From positions 221,944,727 to 222,008,726 of the forward strand of contig OU015490.1 in the NCBI GenBank assembly GCA_907164885.2: 64,000 nucleotides of DNA. The letters are read 5' to 3'. This DNA is from Dolomedes plantarius (lineage: Eukaryota > Arthropoda > Arachnida > Araneae > Dolomedidae). The notes beneath the pieces are model-generated. The model did not search any database, had not been told where the DNA came from, and was given only the letters and a program-made list of their open reading frames with translations. This document shows, piece after piece, positions 24,173 through 34,139 of this stretch. How positions within the stretch are numbered: the first letter of the stretch is position 1; each line of letters begins with the position of its first letter. Both the position numbers and the translations under genes were made by a program.

Positions 24173-24837
24173 TAGTGGCTTCCAAATAATTCAGCAGGAT
24201 TGAATATCTTATTTAAGTGTTGTCTAATGACTGGTTAACAGTCTCCCATTTGGTCCACGGGAAAAGTATTTCCAGATCCAGAAATTTAAATGTAGTCACT
24301 TAACGCAAACAATTAATGTAGTATGAACACTTCTGATGAATGTAGAAGCAGTAAAAATAGGATTGATTAGTTACAGATGAAAAGTAAAGGGCTTATTGTA
24401 TATTGAGACTGATTCTGGATTCTATAAGAAGTTACAAAATGGTCTTAGAAGTCTTAGGACTTAGTCAGGTGATCTAGAATGGACTTACAGATTTAAAAGA
24501 AATATTGCTGATAAGCACGAAGAGATAAATTCCGTTACCTGCAGATTTTTGGGGAAATTAAGTGAAATTTATAATAGATGAAGGAAGGTAACTTTTAAAG
24601 TGAAAACCAGTCAATGAGTCAAAACCAGTAAGTAATATAAAGATGTATTTTTCTGGAATGCATCAAGCAACAGGAAATACTTTGCTACATCACCTTTGGA
24701 TGTATTTATGGCTTTAAGATAAATGAATAAATTTATTATTTCTATAATATCTCTTATTAGTTCCTTTTAATCAAATTTTTTTGGTGATTAATTTCCTGTG
24801 TCTTGTGAAACAGCTGAACTGCCTTGTTGTTGGGATA
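24173..24837. other. AT-rich intergenic, nothing recognised
   Basis: No domain-bearing frame and no inverted repeats found. Confidence 0.5.
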
Positions 24838-24839
24838 TA

Positions 24840-25538
24840 CAGGGTGTCTATAAAAGAACTCCGGGGTTTTGAGGCAAAATATTTTAATGAAATAAAAAAC
24901 ATACATACATGTTTTATACATGACTGAAAAGCTTACATTTTCAAGTTTTTTTAACACTTAGTAAAGTTCTATATGAGCCCCGTTAGTGGCACGGCAGACG
25001 TCTAAACGGTATTCTACCTTTCTAGTCTTTTATGAAGTACCTTACCGACAGTTGATCTTGGTAACCCCAACTCCAGGCTGCGTCTTGTCAACGATTTCTT
25101 AGGGCTTCGAAGGCATGAAGCTCGGATTCTGTCCACTTTCTCTTGAGACACACTCGGCCTACCCGGCGACTTTTGCTTCAAAACACTTCCAGTTTCCTTA
25201 AATGCACTGAACCATTGACGAATGGTTTTGTCAGAAGGCGGGTTAACACCATAGTTACGTCGAAAGTTTCTTTGTACGGTAACTACAGACTTCGTTTCTA
25301 TGAGCCAAATAACATATTGAGCCTTTTGTTGCGGAGTCGCCATCATTTCAAATTTCGCGACGTCATTTCAAGGTCAACGCCCTGCAGCGCCGCCAACAGT
25401 TGATACAAACATTCCCAATTGGTATGAGTAAAACTTTTTGAGCTACTCTTTTCAGAGAAATCGACTAAATTTTGCTATATTTTATAGTTAGTGAGATATG
25501 AATTTTTAAAACCCCGGAGTTCTTTTATAGACACCCTG
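24840..25538 (-). mobile_element. Internally deleted mariner-like element, 699 bp
   Basis: The ends CAGGGTGTCTATAAAAGAAC and a near-perfect inverse (about 30 bp) are flanked by TA. Inside are the N-terminal and the extreme C-terminal codons of a transposase, joined by a deletion. Confidence 0.9.
25014..25346 (-). CDS. HTH (DUF4817-type) N-terminal transposase domain, 110 aa
   Basis: The frame MMATPQQKAQYVIWLIETKS is open for 110 codons. It starts with a DUF4817-like helix-turn-helix (TVQRNFRRNYGVNPPSDKTI), then GSVLKQKSPGRPSVS and a second helix-turn-helix (SLTRRSLELGLPRSTVGKVL). It stops just after HKRLER, where a deletion joins it, out of frame, to the C-terminal tail (VEYRLDVCRATNGAHIELY, to about 24957). 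The catalytic domain is absent. If made, the product could bind the element ends but not cut them. Whether it is expressed is unknown. Confidence 0.7.
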   Translation of the reverse strand: MMATPQQKAQYVIWLIETKSVVTVQRNFRRNYGVNPPSDKTIRQWFSAFKETGSVLKQKSPGRPSVSQEKVDRIRASCLRSPKKSLTRRSLELGLPRSTVGKVLHKRLER

Positions 25539-25540
25539 TA

Positions 25541-26429
25541 TATATTCTGCAATATTTATATATATCTTGCAGGAAATATAAGGAATTATTATTTTTGAGT
25601 TCTCATTAGAAGAAACTAGCTTTGATTGGTTACGAATGCTGTCATATTTTACTATTCAAATTTCTAAAGTCATATTAGCTCTGAAGATATCGGAAGTAAA
25701 ATATATTCAGCGTTGTTAGGTGTTAACAAGAAAAGGCGTTCATTGTAGCGAATTCGGTTTTTGCAATTCCAAAAGCAGCATTCAGGCTTGGAAATCATCG
25801 TCTTCTCCAAATAAAGTAGCAATTGACAGCTCAATGCGGTTCAACATATTTCGCACATCTCAGTTTGATGAAGCAAGTTTATGTCCTATGAAAACATTTT
25901 CACGTTGTGACATTATTGTATAATGTTAGGTGGCTAATAATACTCTACGGGAATCATAAAATATGGAAATTTTAAACATTGTTTATTTATAATGTTTAAA
26001 AATAATTTTTATTTATTGGTGGTTGGAGGTTGTATAGAAAATAGGGGTGGGAATATTTTATGTAATGAATAATTAATTTCTAAAAAAATCGTGTTACAAG
26101 TAATAGTAGATGTGAAGGAATTCTTTTTAGAAACTATCCAACAGTAAAAACAAAATAGCATAGAATTTGCATTAGAACGCAGTAGATGAACTCAGATTAA
26201 TAAAACAGTTTTGTGTACATTTACCGTACTGAATTTTCTTTTTTTCATTATATTAATGACAATGATTTCATTATAACAATGAAATCATTTTAACCCTATC
26301 GATATATTATATGTGTTTTTCATTTAGACGCATTATGTACAGAAACAATACGAAAAATTAGTCTTTAAGTTCTTCGAAATATTCTTTGAGGCAATATCCT
26401 TTGTTGTCTCGCATAATCATTTCATCCAT
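25541..26429. other. AT-rich intergenic, nothing recognised
   Basis: The short frame at 25720-25923 has no domain. No repeats with clear boundaries were seen. Confidence 0.5.
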
Positions 26430-26790
26430 CTCTCTCTCTCTCTCTCTCTTTTGTATGCCCCTTGCAGAATTTTAGAAGGTTGCTCCGGATTTCAAGCCGT
26501 GCTATTTGGCACAACATGTATCGGAGTCCAACTCTGTCCGGTGCCAGAATAATTTAGACCGAGTATCATCCTGGGGCGTCATCTGGACTCGTACACACTT
26601 CCCACCCCTACAAACTTCACGGAGGGACTTTCCGGCTGAAGAATTTAACATACATATAACAGATTTTTTTCCCATACTCGTCGTAGATACGGGAGCATTC
26701 AGTGGGGATTTTTGGGGCTCGAACCGAGCTCCCGAAGTACCCAATCCCGATGCGATATCCACAACGCTGCTATGGCACCTAAATATTTCA
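26430..26790 (-). repeat. tRNA-derived SINE with (GA)n tail
   Basis: On the minus strand a strong pol III B box (GGTTCGAGCCCC, complement of 26714-26725) is preceded by an A-box-like CATAGCAGCGTTGTGG. The body then runs to a (GA)n tail (complement of the (TC)n at 26430-26449). The length is about 360 bp. Frames across it (26502-26762 and 26506-26829) are shadows. Confidence 0.65.
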
Positions 26791-26984
26791 TATCAAACCA
26801 TAGTACTTAAAAATATTTCCTTCAAATAATACTTTTATTTATTTGAGTAATATCCGTTGTATTATGTATCCAAGGGAATAGTAATTGTTTTAAAATAAAC
26901 GATGGGAGAAAAAAATATGCCTTCGCTTCATTAAGATGTCGAATTTCCAACTAAATGTTGCATCACCTTGATTTTTCATAAGTG

Positions 26985-27175
26985 CGCTTTAGTTCTTTGC
27001 GACAGAATACAAGTATATCTGCTTCCCCTTATATATTTCAAAATTCATTCATTATTCATTCTGTGTGTAGAAGACCATCGCTCCTTGAATTATTTCTAGA
27101 GCACAAATTAATTAAAGACCCGAGTAAGGTAAATTGGCTAGCAGACCATATATCTTCTTCAGTTGAATAAACAGT
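26985..27175 (+). repeat. Dispersed repeat, copy 1
   Basis: The stretch TTCATTCATTATTCATT, then AGAGCACAAATTAATTAAAG and GTAAATTGG, is shared in the same order with 33585-33960 and 41270-41600. No coding content. Confidence 0.55.
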
Positions 27176-27179
27176 ATCA

Positions 27180-28126
27180 ACAAACAAATACAGACTAATT
27201 ATTTAGCATTTTTTGGCTGGAACTCGCTGCTTTAATTTGCTCAAAATGTTTTGAATTTGCATTCTGAAGGTTCATGCCAAAGTAAAATTGTCAATGACAT
27301 GTAATGATGCTGGAAAATATCTCAAATTAATTATTCTTTAAGCAATGGGATGATTTTTTTAACGTTTCATTTAAATTTTTGGGTTACAAATTATTAATTA
27401 AATAGAATTGCGTTCAAGGGATTTTGTACAGCAGAAGTCAAAACGTTTGGTTGTATTCGGTTTAAATAATCTAGAAGCTTGAAATTGTTGTTTAATTATT
27501 ATTCATTATAAATGAAAATAAGAAGTTTATGCTAGTCTGGGGTTGTTTCGCTACATAACTGTAAAAATGAAATGCTTTGCATATTGTCAGTTAATTAATA
27601 AAATCAGTAATTAACAGTAAACAATGCGCATTTAAATTAAACCTAATTTTTCTAAACAATTAGCATTTTAAAAGACAAGTTCTGCTCTATGTGGGAAAAA
27701 AATATAAGTATTTAGTGATGCTGCCAGACGCACATTGAGAACTTACAATTTTTAAAAGTGGTTTCAGCTTTGTTAAGAAAATATGTGTGCATGCAATATA
27801 AATTAATGACATCAAGCATCTCATAGGTAGTTTAGCAAAGGAAGTGCAATTATGAAGCAAGCAATTAAAAATTAACAATATTTTTACACCGCGGACTTCT
27901 TCTATAACTACCTTCAAGGGCCCTCATTACAACCGTTATAGTATAAGTCATTACATCGAACTTTTACCTTACAGTATTTCTTACTGTAAAAAGGGGAAAT
28001 GAAAGTGAAATTTCGAAACCTTACATTTTTTTACAATGGCAAAAAAACTCTTTTATTTAAGTGTATCCTATGAAGAAATTTTTATTTTTACTCACATTTT
28101 TTTTATTTTTTTCCGCAGCAGTATCA
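27180..28126. other. AT-rich intergenic, nothing recognised
   Basis: The minus-strand frame at 27687-27917 has no recognisable domain. Confidence 0.5.
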
Positions 28127-28128
28127 TA

Positions 28129-28738
28129 CAGGGTGTGACAGAACGGACTCCCACATTTCTGAAGGTCACTGGTAAGGTATTGTTAGGGGTAGTGTGGCGC
28201 GGGAGGTAGCAAAAGTTCGAGGGAATCTTCAAGTTATCAGCAGACACCATGAGTTGGTCCGGTGAATATCGGGATTTTGTTATCGAGGCGTACTTTAAAA
28301 ACAACGATTCTGTAACGTCGACACAGAGGGAATTTGAGAAGCAATTCGGGCTCTATACAATTGATGCCGTTTCTGATCGAAAAACAATCCTGAGGTAGGT
28401 TTCAAAACGTGAAAGCAAGTGGGTCTGCATCACCAAGGAAACCAAGTCGAACATTAGAACACCTGAAAATGTGCAACGAGTTCGTCAGTCCAATATTCGT
28501 TAAAGGGGAAGTTGCCGACATTCCCCTAGAGATGACGAACAGATTGATAAAACCTTTAGAGAACGGCTTCGGCAGTGCATCGCAAATAACGGACGCCAAT
28601 TGAGTGATGTTGTTTTCGTATCCTAGTGGGACAAAACTAAATTGGTACTTTTCGAAAATATAAAGCTTTTACCTGTGCATTTTTCCGTTCGTTTTTTATA
28701 ACTCTTTGAAATGTGCGGGTCCATTGTGCCGCTCTATG
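28129..28738 (+). mobile_element. Internally deleted mariner-like element, 610 bp
   Basis: The left end CAGGGTGTGACAGAACGGAC and, inverted, CATAGAGCGGCACAATGGAC at the right are flanked by TA and share CCCACATTTC/CCGCACATTTC inward. It has the same architecture as 24840-25538 but a different sequence. Confidence 0.8.
28249..28620 (+). pseudogene. DUF4817-type transposase, N-terminal HTH fused to C-terminal tail
   Basis: It starts MSWSGEYRDFVIEAYFKNND at 28249 and continues through QREFEKQFGL and DRKTILR. A TAG replaces the Trp codon of the next motif, and frameshifts follow (RTPENVQRVRQSNIR). After a deletion the C-terminal end is present in another frame: VADIPLEM, then RLRQCIANNGRQLSDVVF up to about 28615. 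All catalytic residues are missing. Confidence 0.78.
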
Positions 28739-28977
28739 TATATATCATTATGCATATAAAAAATTCCTGAAGAGAAAAATACATGATGTAGTTTTAACGT
28801 AGGATTACGTTCCTCCATAACGACCCTCCGGAAAGGAAAATTTCAGACGCTAAAACTGTCCATCCGTACCTCGCGAGTTATAATTTTTGCAGTGCACCAA
28901 GCCTAGTCTGTATCGCTTAGACAAGCAGTAAACAGTTAAACATAAAGTACCAAAATGCGTCCAAATTTTGACATACA

Positions 28978-28983
<6 letters not shown>

Positions 28984-29027
<44 letters not shown>
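28984..29027. repeat. (TA)n microsatellite
   Basis: About 22 units of TA. Confidence 0.95.
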
Positions 29028-29030
<3 letters not shown>

Positions 29031-29069
29031 ATACGTACATATATACATAACACATACATGCATATATAC

Positions 29070-30352
29070 ATACAAAAGAGGTAAGCAACGATAAGTAATC
29101 CTAAGTTAATAACCCGCGGTAGTTTCGTTAGAAGAGACTACAGGAATTTTTTTTTCGTATTTTACCAGTAGGTTAATTCACAATAACACAGTAAAAAACA
29201 TTCTGAGACCCAAAGAAAGTGTTTCAGCCTAACCGGGTCTCCACGGAAAATTTCTAGGTAAACACTTAGATTCTCTATTTCAGGGACTGCAGATGCCGCT
29301 ATTATTTTTCCTTGAAATGTCGTGAGCACTATTTTCTAAGGTCGCTTTACCGAGTTTTCTACCATTTTTTGTCGGTTTAATAAGAGTAAAAAGCACTTAA
29401 GGGATATCTGCTTGGGCCTTTTCAATTCGTTGTTATATTGTAGAGAATAGCTGTCTTGGGGGTTGTTTTAAGAGTTTACTGGAAGTCTTGTACATTTATA
29501 TTCATTGAAGGGTTATTTCTACATCCACTACTGACTTCGACGAACATGTTAGCTTTTACAAATATCTATTTCGACGTAATATATCACTTAGATGTCTACA
29601 CCTTTTTGTAAAGGAATCTATAAATTTCTTTTTTACCCTAGAAAGAGCAGGAGTTAATTTAAGGACATAAGCTAAAAACATATAAAATTTCAGCTGAAAC
29701 TTAAGTTTGTTTTTTTCCTCTCAACTTGATGCCTGAAATATTAGCGATCTGTCATTTCCTGGTCTTGACCTTAAATATAGCGTACTGTTGTATCGCTTAT
29801 GGCCTCCGGTTTACAATAAAAATGTAGTAGAATGCATAAAATCAAACAGGATCATCTTGATGTATAGGGAGGTACTAAAGATAATACAACGCTCTGCTAG
29901 GAGTAAATACCACTCAGTAAACGTCTCTCATATGCTGTAAAAATTACCTTTCATAATTAATAGTTGTAAGTCAATATTTCATCTCTCGGGTGGTAGGTTT
30001 ATCATTTTAATAACATGTCCAATGATAAAGCAGCCATAAAAATACAATTCGGAGATATAAAATTTGCAAGTGCAACCCTGCTAGCAGGCGAGACACTATG
30101 TATTACGAATATGCACATCACATAAAACGCGCAATATAAAACTTCAGTATTTAATTAATGTATATGCCTTACATAATACAACATTTCCCCTTTCCCCGAG
30201 TCTCTCTTTTACTTCCCTTGAAAATACTGAAGAAAGCCTTAAACCGGGCTTTACTCCTATCTCCGAATGGAAGTAGTTCATAAAACGTACGAGAGATAGT
30301 TTGATCAGGCGTTATGAAATATTTAGTAAGATCGGTGACAGGAACGCTAATG
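29070..30352. other. AT-rich intergenic, nothing recognised
   Basis: No frame with a domain, no tRNA-like box pair and no inverted repeats found. Confidence 0.5.
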
Positions 30353-30520
30353 TATACTGGTGTGCAAAACTTAAGGACCGTATGGTTTTATCCCATTTTT
30401 TTCTCAATGGAGTAACCTGGATGAAAGAAATTCACACCATAGAGACCTCAGTATGTAACACATTGGTGAACTAAATATCACACGTGCAAAAAGAATACAA
30501 AGGTTAATACAGAGTATATA

Positions 30521-31283
30521 TAGGGTGGTCATAAAAAAACTTTACCAACATATGGACCTCTAGCGGCTGTTCCGTTCAACCGATTGAGATGAAATTTCAG
30601 ATATAGTTATTCAGATGTATGAGCTCGGGAATATGTGAACGGCAATAAAGTGGCGCTCACGGCTACGGTTAAAAATATAGAAACTCGAAATTTCCGAATG
30701 GCAGCGCCAACTTTTTCCCGTCATAAAAACCTCAGCGCATACGAAAACCCAAAAGAGCTTTAGAACGTTACGTGTATCACAAAAAACGCACGCGTTTTGC
30801 ATGCACAAAAAACAGCTCTGCGAACGGCCAACAAAAACATGATGATGGCAGCCATAGAAAAAGTGTAATCCAAATAAAGATATTTTTTTGTCCGATAGGT
30901 GTTGTCATCAGTGATTGGTGTCTTACATCTGTTATATGCATACTTCCTCCGTGCGCCCCATTGTGTTTTTGTAGGCCGTTCGCGGAGCTATTTTTTGTGC
31001 ATGCATAACGCGTCCGTTTTTTTGTGATACACTTACCGTTTCAACGCTCTTTAGGGTTTTCGCATGCACTGAGCATTTTGCAGCGGGAAAAAGTGGACGT
31101 TGCCTTTCAAAAATTTTGAGTTTCTGTACCTATAACCGTAACCGTGACGCCACTTTGTTGCCGTTCACAGTATCCCGAGCTCATACCTCTGAATAACTAT
31201 ATCTGAAATCTCATCTCGATCGGTTTAACGGAACAGCCGCTAGAGGTTCATTTACCGGCAAAATTTTTTTTATGACAACTCTG
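30521..31283. mobile_element. Fold-back element with arms of about 305 bp
   Basis: 30521-30826 and 30972-31283 are long inverted repeats (for example GACCTCTAGCGGCTGTTCCG against its inverse near 31245). The ends resemble CAGGGTGGTCATAAAAAA and TA flanks both sides. The loop of about 145 bp has no coding capacity. The TA borders suggest mobilisation by a Tc1/mariner transposase. Confidence 0.85.
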
Positions 31284-31489
31284 TATTTAGAAGCAGCTAG
31301 AAAGCATTATAAAATATCGTACAAAGGCGTATTTCTCAAAGATTTAATAAAGCAAAGAAGTGATACTCAGTAGGAAATATGATGTCCTATAAATGCAATG
31401 GTTGCTTTTCAGCGTTTAATCATGATTAAAACGAGTTGGTTTATGAGCTATTGGGACAACATTGTCCACTTCTCTTCAGTTCATGGGCA

Positions 31490-31835
31490 TTTTAAAGTGC
31501 AAGTATGCGTGCCGCAAGACGTTTCCCTAGAGCATCCCTCACATGTTCTATTCGATTCAGGTCTGGGGACTTCGCAGGCGAATCCATGCGAGTGATAGCC
31601 TCACTTTCCAACAGTTCACCCACAGCACACTCACGATGAGATCTGGCATTGCCATCTATGGAACGGAACTGAGAACCAATGGCATCTGGGAAAAGACATA
31701 AGTGATAAATGATCACCTCACTCTAGTAGCGGTTTCTTGTTACTGAACCACGTTCGAAAAAGGGGAGCTCAGTACGACAATTTAGAATGATGCCTGTCAG
31801 ATTCGCACCTGACATATTCGGAATTGGGACAGATG
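31490..31835 (-). pseudogene. Tc1-like transposase C-terminal part
   Basis: Reading down the minus strand: GIILNCRTELPFFERGSVTR (to 31723), a stop, then IIYHLCLFPDAIGSQF, SIDGNARSHRECAV (where the second catalytic Asp is expected), LLESEAITRMDSPAKSPDLN, RIEHVRDALGKRLAAR. This is the second half of a Tc1 DDE domain with Asn and Glu boxes partly altered. The N-terminal half is absent. Confidence 0.8.
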
Positions 31836-31929
31836 TGACTAAGTTAAGTGTGATCGACAGGATCATTAATAAACTCAAAGGGGCCCAAAAAGGTAGCGAA
31901 GTTTGAATAAGCCTTTTAAAATGACCAAT

Positions 31930-33060
31930 ACTAAGTGAAATGGACAGGTCGTTAGAATTCATTAGCAAAGACCGCTTACGCACAATGTGGAAGAACGAGA
32001 CGGCAGCTGAAACCGCAACTGCAAAGTCGACACAGGCGTGCCGACAAAAAGAAAGCCGCAAGGGTGAACGGCGGTCACTATCTGTTGCGGCGGCCTCAGG
32101 GCGCACGTCTCCGAGAACACACTCGCTTCGGGGGAGCGTTCGTCAATCCGAAGGTCCGTTCCTCATCACAAGCATGGCTGGGGGGTCATCGGGCTCTCTG
32201 GTCCAGGGGAACGGCTGCAATCATCGGCCTGCGGCGGACTCAGGGTGCTCGTCTCCGCATATAAGCATTTGCTTCGGGGGCGCGTTGGTCCAGGGGAACG
32301 GCTGCTCCTCTCTCGCTAAATGACAGGTTAGTCGGTCGGCCTCTCCGGTATTGGGCTCTGCATCTATCTTATATCGGTTTGCTTTTCGGGTACCGAGGAC
32401 TTGGCTTGTCTCTCCTGCATTAAGTTAGCAGCCCGTCATCTCCTTCTCTCTTCCTTCACCGTCGACAGGGACTTATGTGTTCCTCATGAGAAATATCAAA
32501 TCATTCTGCTCTCTCTAAAAACTTTTTCTACCGAGCTCAACTTCCATCATTATTTATTCAGGCCCTCATTGGTGACCACCTTCTGTCCTATAGGTCGATC
32601 TGGGGCCGACATTGGCCCCGGATCGACCCTTCATTGGCCGACCACCCATTTTATATTCATATTTTCTCCAATCAATATTGACGGGGGCGTCCGCCCTTGC
32701 ACCTGTCTGGGGTTTCTTACATTTTTAACTTCTCACGCTCTCCTATGGCCTCCTGTGGTTTTTTAACGCCGGTCAACCTCGTAAACTGCCTCACCCCTTT
32801 TCTTCTCCTAACTCTAACTCCGTTTTCAGATTTCCCTCAGCTCATTATCACCAGCTGGGCCCTTCGTTAAACGCAGCTGTTGACCGTTTTCTCATTTCAA
32901 TTGCCCCCTCTCAACTTGTTATCTCTCCTTCCGATTCGCATACGCAGTACATTATCCCGCTGTTTAAGGCATCTCTTTTGTCTGATTCTCTGAACTACAT
33001 TCTCTATCGCACCTTTTTCTGAACACATGTCGTGTCTCCACGACATATTTCCCTTGTATG
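31930..33060. other. GC-rich, pyrimidine-rich island of unknown nature
   Basis: About 1.1 kb that is clearly more GC-rich than its surroundings. Two related blocks of about 70 bp (32087-32156 and 32231-32300; shared CTCAGGG, CGTCTCCG, GCTTCGGGGG) and two copies of GGTCCAGGGGAACGGCTGC (near 32200 and 32290) are seen. Further on, the plus strand is rich in T and C. Frames at 31940-32323 and 32401-32766 show no known domain. It could be the 5' region of a retroelement. Confidence 0.45.
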
Positions 33061-33064
33061 AATG

Positions 33065-33065
<1 letters not shown>

Positions 33066-33154
<89 letters not shown>
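33066..33154. repeat. (TA)n microsatellite
   Basis: About 44 units of TA following the GC-rich island. Confidence 0.95.
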
Positions 33155-33156
<2 letters not shown>

Positions 33157-33584
33157 TACTAGTAGTACGTATGCTTTATGTAGAAAAGCAAAATCTATAA
33201 GTGCAAATATTTAAATAAACATTGTTGTTATGTAATAACTGTGTTTGAATGAAAAGATTTAGAGTGCCACTTCCAGATATGCATAATCAAAGGTAGGGTA
33301 GAAGTGCAGATTCTCTATAAAATCACCTCTAGCATTTGCGCTTCATTTTCCGGATTTTAACCAGCGGATTACTGTCGGTCCTAAAGTTTTGCACACCAGT
33401 GTCTATAAGGAAATTTTAATTTTAATTTAATGCTACCTTTGGACCTTAAAACGCACCCTTATTTTAAGTCAATTTTTTATATAAAAAGGTGTGTCTTATG
33501 GCCTGAAAATACGGTACTTATTTTAGACATTTCTTTATCTATGAGTAAAGAGAACAGTTCAATATTTTAACTACTTATCCCGTC

Positions 33585-33960
33585 AACTCCCTGTTCTATC
33601 CTCGAGATACTTTAAAATAGATTTTCCTCCCTTCAGGAAGAATAGACTTTTCTGGCCACTATTATGTTTCCCAGCTTCATTCATTATTCAATCCCCTACA
33701 AGTTTGTAGAAAACCACCTCTTTCAAATTGGCTGCGGAGAACAAACTAATTAAGTACCTCAGTAAAGAAAATTGGTGGGTAAACAATTGTTCTATTTATG
33801 AAAAGAAGCAACTCTGCGAGAAGCAGTGCCGCGAGACTAACATCATATCTTTTCACGATTTTTCTCCGAAAGTTTTATGGCATGTACGTTATGTTTCTAA
33901 TACTGCACCGCTCGCTGAAAACAATGCCAATGCACTTTCTCCACAGTAACTAATTCCTCT
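33585..33960 (+). repeat. Dispersed repeat, copy 2, directly before the 375-bp satellite
   Basis: It shares TTCATTCATTATTCA, TTTCAAATT, ACAAACTAATTA and AGAAAA with 26985-27175 and 41270-41600, and with the latter also the downstream block around CGATTTTTCTCCGAAAGTTT. No gene; the 73-residue frame at 33728-33949 has no domain. Confidence 0.6.
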
Positions 33961-34139
33961 CAATTTTGTCGAAAAGAAATTTGTTGCAAAAATATTCTCC
34001 TAAGTTTCATATCCAAGGTGTTGAATTTAATAAACTTTCGACTGTACCTCTGGCAACAAAAGGAAAATATTTATCATTCTTATGTAAGTAAAGTTTGAAA
34101 TTTTGGCAGATTTCTATTATTAGGAACTTTTATTACTTT

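Larger units (their letters stand above)
30355..33401 (-). mobile_element. Tc1-like transposon interrupted by later insertions
   Basis: The left end (T)ACTGGTGTGCAAAACTTAAG and the inverse of CACTGGTGTGCAAAACTTTA at the right bound 3 kb. Inside are a fold-back element (30521-31283), the C-terminal half of a Tc1 transposase (minus strand, 31490-31835), a GC-rich island (31930-33060) and a (TA)n array. Without the insertions a Tc1 of ordinary size would remain. Confidence 0.7.

Noticed and set aside
32401..32766. 121-codon plus-strand frame in the GC-rich island
   Set aside because: No domain, no start context and no support beyond being open; kept only as part of the island description.
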